This document shows positions 1 to 10,393 of a stretch of DNA of 64,000 bases, in pieces; within the stretch, counting starts at the first letter, position 1, and the number at the start of each line of letters is the position of its first letter. The position numbers and the translations under genes are program-made. The DNA is from Siphonodentalium dalli (Eukaryota; Mollusca; Scaphopoda; Gadilida; Siphonodentaliidae), in assembly GCA_032622095.1 (NCBI GenBank), contig CP136061.1:15688440-15752439 (forward strand), read 5' to 3'. Below the pieces are notes generated by a model that saw only the letters and a list, made by a program, of their open reading frames with translations, was not told where the DNA came from and did not search any database.

Positions 1-90
1 GGTGCTCGAGAATGCTGAAAGCTTAATCGTGTTAGTTAGGGAGTCGTATGGGGTTTGATGGACGGGAAATATCTTATAACCTGTCCGGTA

Positions 91-390
91 GGCCTCGGTG
101 GTTCAATCGGTTAGGGGTACAACTCCAAGCCGTTTCACCCTCTAGCACTGGGGATAATGGTTCAATTTCGCATTACTTGTTTCCATCGTGGACTTTGCAA
201 CTCGAAACGTTAACTGGTGGTGTTGTCCGTTACTCGCCGATGGTCGGTGGTTTTGCCGCACATGGTCGACGAGTTTATCAGCCATTGAAATCACTTTTAT
301 ATTAGCCGTAAGAGTGCGAATTTCCTCCACCACTAAAACTGGCAATGTCGTGATATGGTCTTAGTTGCTGAAACCCCAATCAATCAATCT
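91..390 (+). mobile_element. candidate tRNA-derived SINE
   Basis: A box-A-like motif (tggttcaatcgg, 99-110, 10 of 12 consensus positions) is followed about 50 bases later by a box-B-like motif (ggttcaatttc, 159-169). The stretch ends in aaaccccaatcaatcaatc, a tail type common on invertebrate SINEs. The short open frames over it are not genes. Exact 5' boundary is uncertain. Confidence 0.45.
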
Positions 391-1084
391 AACTTGTCTA
401 ACATACTGTGCATTTTTACTCGAATCGTTTATGATTCTAAATTCTAAATATCTTGACCCACGTGACTCGCGCCGTGGTTTCATCATCATGATTTTATTTT
501 CAACAGAAGACACCGGACTCCATACGCATGGGCAAATCAGCCATTAATAAATATAATTATCTCTCTTCACTCACCGTCAGAGAAACGTATACGATGGTAA
601 CTGAGCAGACTTTGTCGGGAAACAATGACATGTTTGTTGGTACTTCTTATACTTTTTATTGGCTGCATAGATTGGTTATTGGGTTTATTATAGATAATAA
701 CGAAAGAGATATAATAACAGACGATGGGACACACACACTGAAGCAAGCTCTATCAGGGTAGCTATCCTTTCATTAATTTCTACGCGGTAAAAACCACCTA
801 GTACAAACGCTATCGCATGCCAAATGGGGTGGGATGCTGAAAAATCGCAAGCCAATTTGCGCGCGATTTAGTTTGCCGTGTCCCGCGTGACTCAGCATCG
901 CATGCGAATATGTTTCGATTGTAAAATTCAAAGAAATGTAACTCTAACATACCCGTTATTTAGTAAAAAATCATACCAAAAGAATGACACCACAAAGAGA
1001 CACGTTTCAAAAACACTATAGGAAAAATCACTTTTAGGGTGGGTGGGCTTGGGGGAGGCGGACGAAACTGTCTAAGACCTGTTA
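391..1084. other. unassigned AT-rich sequence
   Basis: I see no gene, tandem array or recognisable element here; open frames are short and lack domain signals. Confidence 0.4.
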
Positions 1085-1360
1085 TTGAAGCGCCGCAGGC
1101 GCGTTAAGCAACGTCACCCCTTTTTCAAATTGATATCGAGGCAGTCAGGTCGCGCCAGCGACCGCTGCCGCGGGGGCCTGATGGCTCATAAAAACAACTC
1201 TATATATAAGCGCCCGCGGCTACCACTTTATAGCATCAAGGGTAGACTGAGCAAATCGAGACGGGATGCTGGTCCCGCCAAACTCTCCAGACGGCATCGA
1301 CATATCAAAACGCATGCGATTCTCGCCTATCGTATCCGTATTTGGACGAGATTGTAAGAC
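1085..1360 (+). promoter_or_regulatory. CpG-rich patch with TATA box, possible promoter or LTR remnant
   Basis: The stretch is much richer in CpG than its surroundings, with gcgccgcaggcgcg near the start and a TATA-like tctatatataag at about 1199-1210 followed by a GC-rich segment. It is open for 90 codons, giving a very Arg-rich sequence with no recognised domain. A promoter, or the remnant of a retroelement LTR, is possible; nothing downstream confirms it. Confidence 0.25.
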
Positions 1361-1440
1361 CATAGCCTGGTAAAAACACTATGTTTTTACAAGATTCTTG
1401 TAAATTCACAAAACTCTGGTGCAAAATACGATTGTTGACA

Positions 1441-1526
1441 TCAAAATTAAATGATCACGGTAGTAATATAATCGTGTTTATAACCGTCCGTAAGTGATCG
1501 CGGTAGTAATATAATCGTGTTTATAA
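1441..1526. repeat. two-copy direct repeat
   Basis: The segment tgatcRcggtagtaatat followed by aatcgtgtttataac occurs twice in tandem, about 43 bases apart. Confidence 0.7.
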
Positions 1527-1581
1527 CTTTCCCACTATCCTGGATGTGTGTGGGCAGGGGTGGCGGGCTAGTGGGGGGAAC

Positions 1582-1670
1582 GGGGGGGGGGGGGGCTACA
1601 GCCGCCTTGTCGGGGAGCTCTAGCCCCCTCGTCGGGGAGCTCTAGCCCCCTCGTCGGGGAGGACTTGTCG
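1582..1670. repeat. G14 run followed by three units of a GC-rich minisatellite
   Basis: A run of 14 G is followed by repeated units containing gtcggggagctctagccccc (about 22 bp). Each unit is partly self-complementary (ggggagctctagcccc). The G tract is a candidate quadruplex. Confidence 0.7.
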
Positions 1671-1699
1671 GGGATTTTCTATATGTAAGTCGGTTGTGT

Positions 1700-2655
1700 G
1701 TATAAGATGAAGTAATCATGTACAAACTGTCAGTGTGGGAAAGTGTCAGAGAGAGAACATACAGCGGAATATATCCCACACAAAATATTCATGGCACATG
1801 TTCCCATTAAATCCGGGGGTATTCCCCTGTGTTGTTACACCATCAGGGTTTTAGTGGTAATGAAAATCTATTGAAACATGTGTGCTTTATCATTTCTGGC
1901 TACTCTGGCATTCGTCACAATGGCCACATTGGTCTATAGAACCATTGAGTACCTACAGTATGGCCACATGTTAGCTATATCCTCGACAGTTAAACACCAT
2001 GCTGGCACTTGCAACTAATGAAATTAGAAATTAGAACTGACACAGAACACAAGTGGCCTCCCTAGAATATAGGAATTTTCACAACAATTCATGGGTTTTA
2101 ATCTTCGAGTTATCTCATCTGCAGATCTATTAGAATTCTCCAGGCTCCAGCTAAGAGACTATAATTACTTCAATATGGTTTTGTTCATTGGTTCGCCACA
2201 CACACACTATGTGCGCTCATTTCACATACCAACAGGCAATATGGTGTAATTTAGTGTAGCCCGCCTGTCGGGGATTTTCTGGTGCCACCCCTGTGTGTGG
2301 GACTATTTGTTATTACTGAACTTCAAAAAAAGGGGAAATATATAAAATCGATCATCGCGTTTGAAACACGTTGTATCGCATATTACATTTGGATTAGGGA
2401 TAATTAATGTTTGTTTTTTTCTCATGAAATATTACGTTTGTGGAATGCATTTCTGACATATATTTTATTGACTAAACGCTGAATATAGGCATGTGTGCAG
2501 TGAGTATATTTAAAATTGGGGTTGCCGTTCCTGTATTCCGGCTAAAACATTAAAAACTCCACTGTGATGATATGAAATACAATAAAATTAAGGCACATTA
2601 AACAAGATAAGAAATTTTAAATAGTTTCCTGGGTATGAAATAATATGTTAGAGTC
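1700..2655. other. intergenic sequence without recognised features
   Basis: No open frame of note. A short G/C block (gtcggggattttct) recurs at 1670-1681 and 2268-2281. Confidence 0.4.
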
Positions 2656-2659
2656 GGCA

Positions 2660-3020
2660 ATCCCCGCCCGGAAACGAATCTATCGATTGATTTTAGTTCG
2701 ATATTATTTTATTCAATTAATGGTTCTGTATAAAGAACTTTTAGATAGAGACCTCCAGTGCAGTGCTCTGAACGAATGCGTGCCGCAAAATGTCTCCGAT
2801 TGAGTGTATATATTGTAATATCAAGTGCGAATCAAGTAGATAAGACTTAGCGTGTAGCATATGCTTATTTTCAATGATTAAATAAGTGAAAATAACTAAA
2901 AAACGCAAATAACAAAGACGGTCGTGAATATCAGGGACCTTATTGGACGTCACAGAATTATTTTATACGAAAACAAAATCCAAATAAAATCAATATTAAT
3001 TGATAAACGCGTTTCCGGAA
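2660..3020. mobile_element. MITE-like element, copy 1 of a TIR family
   Basis: The left end cccggaaacg plus tatcgattga and the right end attgataaacgcgtttccgg are inverted. The related copy at about 12467-12824 has the same termini. In both copies the right end is followed by aggggtcttc and an agagataatc motif, so the repeat may extend further. Confidence 0.55.
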
Positions 3021-3390
3021 AGGGGTCTTCGATTCATGTTACGGAAGAGATAATCAACTTTTAATGTAGATGGTCGGAGCTCATTTTGAACAGTCAACCA
3101 CAATCGAATGAATGCTAGACTGGAGTGTTCCAATATTACAAGGTTTGATGTGGGTATTACTTGATTGAATCCGGCTATATGCATATTCTGTTGATTGCAT
3201 AAGAACGGCCATACGCTATGCAATTTAGCGAAATTAACTTTAACAACGTTTATCTACGGCTCTGATCAATCTTTGATTCGATTGGTCAGACTTGTGTTAA
3301 AGGTAAAGTGGTGAGTACACTTTCATTTGCACACTTTTCAATTTTAACCCTTTCTATACTAAATACTCATTGTTGAGTGATTATATCATA

Positions 3391-3455
3391 GGAAATGTTC
3401 AGATAATAAGTTCAACAAACGACCATAGCTTGAACTTAATATCTGAACACTTTCC
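3391..3455. repeat. short hairpin
   Basis: Arms ggaaatgttcagataataag and its near complement (ttaatatctgaacactttcc) lie about 20 bases apart. Confidence 0.6.
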
Positions 3456-3945
3456 TCCAACGAATATGATTCCTTCTCCACTTTCGATTATATGTAGATA
3501 TATATATCCTGAGCATCACTTGATATGAATAATTCAATTCAATGTATACGTTTATAACATAGTGGGGAAATATTTTTTAGTATAGATAATGGTTAAGGAC
3601 GCATTTGTTTTTATTTAGTACGATGTGTAATACACTACAACTATAAGTGTGTAAACAGATATATTTATTCAGTTCGATGTCCAAGCAACACGGTAAAACA
3701 TAGGTATGTATACAATCGGAAAAGAACGTGTCAAGTCAACACAATTCAATATAAACACATCACATTATTATAAAATATAAAAATACATCTATCAATTATT
3801 ATAGATGACGGGGGTCTCAGTCCGTGAATTCACATCCACAACCAAATATTCGGAAATGAGCCTGATTTCTTTGTCAACTCTCAATAACAATATTTTGTTC
3901 TTTGGTATTTATAGGTCTTACATGTATGTACTTGTTTAGACATAT

Positions 3946-4377
3946 GTGACCCGCCATATCAAATCCAGTCGTAAGTCGAGATTTTTTTTACCCTGTACCT
4001 ATGGTCGACTCGCATATATAAGAGAATGCATTGGCCTAATAATTTTTGTTATCATTTAAAAAAAATAAATGTTTCTTAAATTTGTTAGGACATAAAATAA
4101 AAAAAACATCCATTACCCTGCAGGGAGCCCCCACACATATATATAAGCATATAGAAGAGTGTTGTCTGCTCATGTTTGACTGGGGCTCTGTATGGGTGAA
4201 ATTATAAAATTGTTAAAGAATACAAGAAAAAATTATTAAAATTGTAAAAAAATGTTAGGCCAATGCATTCTCTTATATATGCGAGGCGACCTAAGGTCGA
4301 CTCGCACATATAAGAGAATGCATTGGCACAGGGTAAAACAATCCCGACTTACGACTGGATTTGATATGGCGGGTCAC
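3946..4377. mobile_element. MITE of the TGACCCGCC family (432 bp), ATAT target duplication
   Basis: The ends gtgacccgccatatcaaatc and its complement are inverted over more than 60 bases. The element is bounded by ATAT at 3942-3945 and 4378-4381. Inside are two large palindromes built on tgcattctcttatatatgcg and its complement around gtcgacc. A second copy lies at 18398-18855. Confidence 0.75.
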
Positions 4378-4381
4378 ATAT

Positions 4382-5100
4382 TATGGACCTATTCGGGTGC
4401 GTGAAACTGATAAGTTAGTATTCAGGCGCTATGCCAACAGGAGGAATGTGACATTCTACTAACACCGCCAAACATTTGAAGTAAATCGACCGTACCACTC
4501 CACAGAAAACGTTGTGAGAACTAAGCTCAATTGTAAATATTTACTACTCGATTCGGGACGCATCTATCGGCGATAAACTAAAGAAAACGATTTCGCCATT
4601 GAGTGTCACTGCATTTAATTCATAAACAATTATGACGGTGCGTGTTGTCAATTTGGATATATTATATGTAAAATTTACTACTTTGAACAAGATTATTCTC
4701 CATTTCTATTTGATCACACTACCGGAGTGTTTACATCACTTTAATTTTGTTCATCAGGACAAAGCAGAAACTGATGTTAAATCAGACTTCAAATATTGAA
4801 GCTGGGTGGTCTAGAATTGGGCGGTCATTAAACTTATTGTATAAATGACAATCACGGGTATATGGAAAACAATGTTGTCAATTTAGTAATGTCCATCTCA
4901 TCGCACACAGGTTTGACAAAGCACTTAACAATTCGACGTCTTTACGAGTGATGGACAGGGCAGATAATGGCAGGAATCGGTCTAAACCAATCAACGTCAA
5001 ATAGTTTTCAATTTCGTCGATAAAATGTCAAGAACAATAGACATAACACTTTCAAAGATAACAAACAAAACGGTTTATTTGTCGTTCCAGGTGCAAAAAA
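4382..5100. other. intergenic sequence without recognised features
   Basis: No convincing gene or repeat structure seen. Confidence 0.4.
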
Positions 5101-5104
5101 TTAA

Positions 5105-5510
5105 GTATGGTGGGATGAACGAAGTGCGGCAAAATGAATGCAATGTGGTAATATGAATAAAGTGAGGTAATATGCATGAAGTGTGGTAAGATGAAGTGTG
5201 GTAAGATGAATTGTAGTGAGATGAATAAAGTGTGATAAGATGCATGAAGTGTGGTAAGATGATGTGTGGTAAGATGAAGTGTGGTGAGACGAATAAAGTG
5301 TGGTGAGATGAATAAAGTGTGGTGAGACGAATAAAGTGTGGTGAGATGAATAAAGTGAGGTAATATGAATGATATGTGGTAATATGAAGTGTGGTAAGAT
5401 GAATTGTAGTGAGATGAATAAAGTGTGATAAGATGCATGAAGTGTGGTAAGATGATGTGTGGTAAGATGAAGTGTGGTGAGACGAATAAAGTGTGGTGAG
5501 ATGAATAAGT
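5105..5510. repeat. minisatellite of degenerate 14-20 bp units with higher-order duplication
   Basis: Units of the type aagtgtggtaagatgaa and gaataaagtgtggtgagatg alternate. A block of about 120 bases (about 5175-5300) recurs at about 5385-5505, showing a higher-order unit near 205-210 bp. All minus-strand frames are open through it, giving His/Ser/Thr-rich nonsense. Confidence 0.85.
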
Positions 5511-5668
5511 AGAACATCTACAGTCAACCCGCGACTTTCCTCCTATAATTTTGGCTGTTTATAAACATTACATTTTTCGTCGGTTCAGTCGCAAATTGTC
5601 AAAATGAAAGACTATAACTGAAGTGTGATATCACGAATAAGTAGAACGGTGAGAGTCGACCCGCGATG

Positions 5669-6606
5669 TTCAACATTCCACCTATCATGTAGATGTTATT
5701 ACGTTTCAACATTCCACCTATCATGTAGATGTTATAACGTTTCAACATTCCACCTATCATGTAGATGTTATAACGTTTCAACATTCCACCTATTATGTAG
5801 CTGTTATAACGTTTCAACATTCCACCTATTATGTAGCTGTTATAACGTTTCAACATTCCACCTATTATGTAGCTGTTATAACGTTTCAACATTCCACATA
5901 TTGTGTAGCTGTTATAACGTTTCAACATTCCACCTATTATGTAGCTGTTATAACGTTTCAACATTCCACCTATTATGTAGCTGTTATAACGTTTCAACAT
6001 TCCATCTATTATGTAGCTGTTATAACGTTTCAACATTCCACCTATTATGTAGCTGTTATAACGTTTCAACATTCCATCTATTATGTAGCTGTTATAACGT
6101 TTCAACATTCCATCTATTATGTAGCTGTTATAACGTTTCAACATTCCATTTATTATGTAGCTGTTATAACGTTTCAACATTCCATCTATTATGTAGCTGT
6201 TATAACGTTTCAACATTCCATCTATTATGTAGCTGTTATAACGTTTCAACATTCCATCTATTATGTAGCTGTTATAACGTTTCAACATTCCATCTATTAT
6301 GTAGCTGTTATAACGTTTCAACATTCCATCTATTATGTAGCTGTTATAACGTATCAACATTCCATCTATTATGTAGCTGTTATAACGTTTCAACATTCCA
6401 TCTATTATGTAGCTGTTATAACGTTTCAACATTCCATCTATTATGTAGCTGTTATAACGTTTCAACATTCCATCTATTATGTAGCTGTTATAACGTTTCA
6501 ACATTCCATCTATTATGTAGCTGTTATAACGTTTCAACATTCCATCTATTATGTAGCTGTTATAACGTTTCAACATTCCATCTATTATGTAGCTGTTATA
6601 ACGTTT
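5669..6606. repeat. 36-bp satellite array, about 26 copies
   Basis: The unit is tttcaacattccatctatta followed by tgtagctgttataacg. Because 36 is divisible by 3, 12-residue repeats are open on both strands. Variants (cctatcatgtagatg, then cctattatgtagctg, then tctattatgtagctg) are ordered from left to right, as expected for stepwise expansion. The array ends abruptly in ttttttt plus ggcaaagagaggaaacgtgg. Confidence 0.95.
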
Positions 6607-6764
6607 TTTTGGCAAAGAGAGGAAACGTGGTTGTTGAAGTTCAGTTAGAAATCAATGCATGTTGAAACATAAAGGTAATACACATCCTTAGTTTTTGTAT
6701 CTAAATTTCGAACTTAGTTTAACCAGTATTTATTGATTCCACGAATGAGTAATATGATGAGTTC

Positions 6765-7400
6765 AAATTAGAACATGGAGTGAATTCAACATCAAACTTA
6801 GAACATGGAGTGAATTCAACATCAAACTTAGAACATGGAGTGAATTCAACATCAAACTTAGAACATGGAGTGAATTCAACATCAAACTTAGAACATGGAG
6901 TGAATTCAACATCAAACTTAGAACATGGAGTGAATTCAACATCAAATTAGAACATGGAGTGAATTCAACATCAAACTTAGAACATGGAGTGAATTCAACA
7001 TCAAACTTAGAACATGGAGTGAATTCAACATCAAACTTAGAACATGGAGTGAATTCAACATCAAACTTAGAACATGGAGTGAATTCAACATCAAATTAGA
7101 ACATGGAGTGAATTCAACATCAAACTTAGAACATGGAGTGAATTCAACATCAAACTTAGAACATGGAGTGAATTCAACATCAAACTTAGAACATGGAGTG
7201 AATTCAACATCAAACTTAGAACATGGAGTTAATTCAACATCAATCTTAGAGCATGGAGTGTATTCAACATCAAACTTAGAACATGGAGTGAATTCAACAT
7301 CAAACTTAGAGCATGGAGTGAATTCAACATCAAACTTAGAGCATGGAGTGAATTCAACATCAAACTTAGAGCATGGAGTGAATTCAACATCAAACTTTTT
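6765..7400. repeat. 30-bp satellite array, about 21 copies
   Basis: The unit is ttagaacatggagtgaattc followed by aacatcaaac. Two units lack 2 bases and shift the frame. The array ends in ttttt plus ggcaaagagaggaaacgtgg, the same module that ends the unrelated 36-bp array. Confidence 0.95.
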
Positions 7401-7440
7401 GGCAAAGAGAGGAAACGTGGTTGTTTATATTAGCCATTTC

Positions 7441-7655
7441 TTCAACTGGGGAACTTCAGTTTGATCCTGGTCTCCCATAGCAGTTGGGGCTTAAGCAGAA
7501 TGAGTTTCCCAATATGTTTAATTTGGTGACGCTAGCCTGCTGCGGGATAGCGTCACTGAATTCACCCTCTATGGACCTCATTCTGTAAATGTCAGACACA
7601 CTGAATTCACCCTCTATGGACCTCATTCTGTAAATGTCAGACACACAATTCCAAG
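7441..7655. repeat. hairpin repeat, copy 1, with a 45-bp internal duplication
   Basis: A sequence containing gtgacgcta / tagcgtcac arms and caccctctatggacctcatt forms a foldback at about 7490-7605. The right arm is then repeated. Related hairpins lie at about 41028-41110 and 43840-43945, and ttcaactggggaacttca at 7440 recurs near 41258. Confidence 0.6.
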
Positions 7656-7659
7656 GCTT

Positions 7660-8168
7660 GTATACAGATAGAGGGTAGTTGTAAGTCATAACACAATTGG
7701 AACTAAAGATGGATAACAATATAGAATTTGGAGAGTGAGATTCATTGTGACCAACTGACAATGGCGACGGCTTGGAATTGATCCAGATATGATTCGTGTC
7801 GTTATCACGATAATACATTCAAAGTGCCCGGCTTTCATTTCTATTTTCCTTTTATGACGTTAAAATCATAATGACGTCGTGTTATTATCACATGGGTATA
7901 TATAGGTTACAGTCCTGATTATTTTAGAAAATAAAATTAGTAGAAATAGTGATCAAAATTGAACTTATACGAGTATAGCCGAATTAGTCACCTTAGGTGT
8001 ATACGCGAATTAGTCAGCATGGAACAGCAGTGATAGAAAATGTGAACAAGGTGTAACTGAAAAAAAAATTGGATTGGTAAATTTGAATGTTTGTTTTGTT
8101 GACATATAATTATTGTATATACGGTATATTCATGCATAATTTAAATTTTAAAGTTACAATCATTAAAC
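7660..8168. other. intergenic sequence without recognised features
   Basis: No gene seen; contains two TGACGT motifs near 7855-7880. Confidence 0.35.
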
Positions 8169-8170
8169 CT

Positions 8171-8510
8171 ATGGCAAGCCAAACCGCTATTTAATATTAA
8201 TTTTACTTAAGTAAAATAAAATGACACTTTATTTCACTTAAGTGAAATTAGTGCGCGTTTTAATTTTACTTAAGTAAAATAAAGAGTCATTTTATTTTGC
8301 TTTAGTAAAATAAAACCATGTAGAGGGAGCTTTATTCACTTAAGTGAAATAAAATGACATTTTATTTTACTTACGTGTCATTTTATTTCACTTACTGAAG
8401 TAAGATAAAATGTCATGTTACGCCTTTTTTATTTTACTTAAGTAAAAAAAGAATTTTACTTAAGGAAAATAAACAGTAAATTAATATTAAATAGCGGTTT
8501 GGCTTGCCAT
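8171..8510. mobile_element. palindromic MITE A, CTTAAG-rich, TA flanks
   Basis: Terminal inverted repeats atggcaagccaaaccgctat plus ttaatatta run to both ends. The interior is a chain of 16-bp palindromes (ttttacttaagtaaaa) and variants (ttcacttaagtgaa). A TA precedes and follows tggcaagcc, in keeping with a mariner-type TA target. Confidence 0.75.
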
Positions 8511-9475
8511 AGTTATCGGGTGTATTATAGCACAAGGAAAATGACTAGGTATGGCAAGTCAAACCGCTATTTAATATTAATTTTACTTAAGTATAATAAA
8601 ATGACACTTTATTTTACTTAAGTGAAATAAAATCATATTTTATTTTACTTTAGTAAAATAACGGTCATTTTTTATTTCACTTAAGTAAATTGTTCTTTTT
8701 ACTTAAGTAAAAAGAACCATGTTTTAACTTAAGTATAATTCATTTTTACTTAAATATAATAAAAATTGACCTTTATTTTACTTAAGTAAAAAACAATTAT
8801 ACTTAAGTAAAATATTGAGTTAAATTTACTTAAGTAAAACAAATGACCTCCATCGATGACCGGTAGATGGCGCTTATTTCATTTAAGTGAAAAAACCCAA
8901 ATCTGCATTTATTTTACTTAAGTAAAAATAATTTTACTTAAGTAAAATAAATGTACATTTGGGTTTATTTCACTTAAATGAAATAAGCGCCATCTACCGG
9001 TCATCGATAGAGATCACAAGAGGTGAAATAAAAACTGTGTTTTATTTCACTGAAGTAAAATTCATTTTTACTTAAGTAAAATAAAAAAAGGGCGTAAATA
9101 ATGGTCATTTTATTTCACTTAAGTAAAATTAGTGTGAGTTTTAATTTAACTTAAGAAAAATAAAATGACTTTTAAAAATAAAGTGTCATTTAATTTTACT
9201 TAAGTAAAATAAAACCATGTAGATGGCGCTTTATTTCACTTAAGTAAATTAAAATGATACGTTATGTTACTTAAGTAAAATAAAATGTCATTTTATTTTA
9301 CTTTGGTAAAATTAATATTATATAGCGGTTTGGCAAGCCAAACCGCTATTTAATATTAATTTACTTAAGTAAAATAAAAAGACACAAATTTACTTAAGTA
9401 AAATAACCATGTTTTAACTGAAGTACAATTATTTTTTATTTAAGTAAAATAAAAAATGACCTTTATTTTACTTAA

Positions 9476-9968
9476 AGGTACGGTTGGCCTTGGCGGTGGG
9501 TATCCTGTGAAAATATTTCCACCCGTCAAAAACCGCCACAAACAGAAAGAACAACAAAATGTAGAAGACTTTGTCCGTATACAAATAAGAAATATCGCAT
9601 AAACAGTATGGTATTGTCATATTTTTGACCATTGTTATGTAAACAAAAGCATAAAAAGTTACTTTTCTGGTGTTTGTTTATATTATGATGGTAAACTTAA
9701 AGAGCGTTATTTGTGGGTGAATTCCTGATATGGAACGAATAAAGAGCGTTTATGCCATTTGTGTGTGATTAGCCAGCAGCATTGTGTTGTCTTCTGCAAC
9801 ACAATCAGGCTCTTGCTTAGGTAAAATATAGTAAATCTTTATGATAACATGCTGTTTACGCGATGGTCATGGTATATATGAACGAAACTGTATGCGTTTT
9901 AATGTTTTTCTGTTTACGGTGATTGGAACAAATATGAATATTTTCGACAACTAAGGCCTCACGTGCCT
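9476..9968. mobile_element. TTAA-flanked DNA element (493 bp) nested in the palindromic cluster
   Basis: TTAA occurs at 9472-9475 and 9969-9972. The ends aggtacggttggccttggc and (complemented) aggcacgtgaggccttag form imperfect inverted repeats. Removing the element and one TTAA restores the palindrome ttttacttaagtaaaa, which shows that it is an insertion. TTAA duplication is the hallmark of the piggyBac superfamily; no transposase is present. Confidence 0.75.
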
Positions 9969-10271
9969 TTAAGTAAAATAATGCATTAATTTTACTTAAG
10001 TAAAATAAATTAACTCTATCGATGACCAGTAGATGGCGCTTATTTCACATGAAATAAACCCAAATGTACATTTGTTTTACTTAAGTTAAAAGAATATGAC
10101 TAAAGTGAAATAAAAACTGTTTTATTTCACTTAAGTAAAATTCTTTTTCACTTAATTAAAATAAAAAGGGCGTAACATAATGTCGATGGCGCTTTACTTC
10201 ACTTAAGTAAAATAAAATGACACTTTATTTTACTTAAGTAAAATAAAATGTCATTTTATTTCACTTAAAAC

Positions 10272-10277
10272 TTTATT
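10272..10277 (-). terminator. candidate polyadenylation signal of the A20-like gene
   Basis: AATAAA reads on the minus strand about 117 bases after the stop codon. It lies inside the adjacent palindromic transposon cluster, where similar hexamers recur, so the true cleavage site could also lie further on. Confidence 0.35.
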
Positions 10278-10393
10278 TTACTTAAGTAAAATTAATATTA
10301 AATATCGGTTTGGCTTGCCATAAGTAGGTTCCCGTGGAACAACATCTGACATAATACTACATACACGTCTAGAGTATTTGTGTTATCACGTGA

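Larger units (their letters stand above)
8552..10320. mobile_element. compound palindromic element(s) B and C of the same family
   Basis: The same termini occur at 8552, at a head-to-head junction near 9320-9342 (gcggtttggcaagccaaacc) and at 10320. The interior is again made of TTTTACTTAAGTAAAA palindromes. A 160-bp near-perfect inverted repeat centred near 8930 carries tagatggcgcttattt arms. Element C is interrupted by the TTAA-flanked insertion at 9476-9968. The cluster ends about 70 bases from the A20-like stop codon. Confidence 0.7.

Noticed and set aside
1085-1357. 90-codon Arg-rich open frame
   Set aside because: The composition reflects the CpG-rich patch; no domain and no support beyond openness.
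5052-5527. Minus-strand frames rich in His, Ser and Thr
   Set aside because: They are translations of the 5.1-5.5 kb minisatellite in three frames.
5599-6665. Open frames of 338 and 346 codons with 12-residue repeats
   Set aside because: They come from the 36-bp satellite; the period is a multiple of three and both strands are open, with no unique domain.
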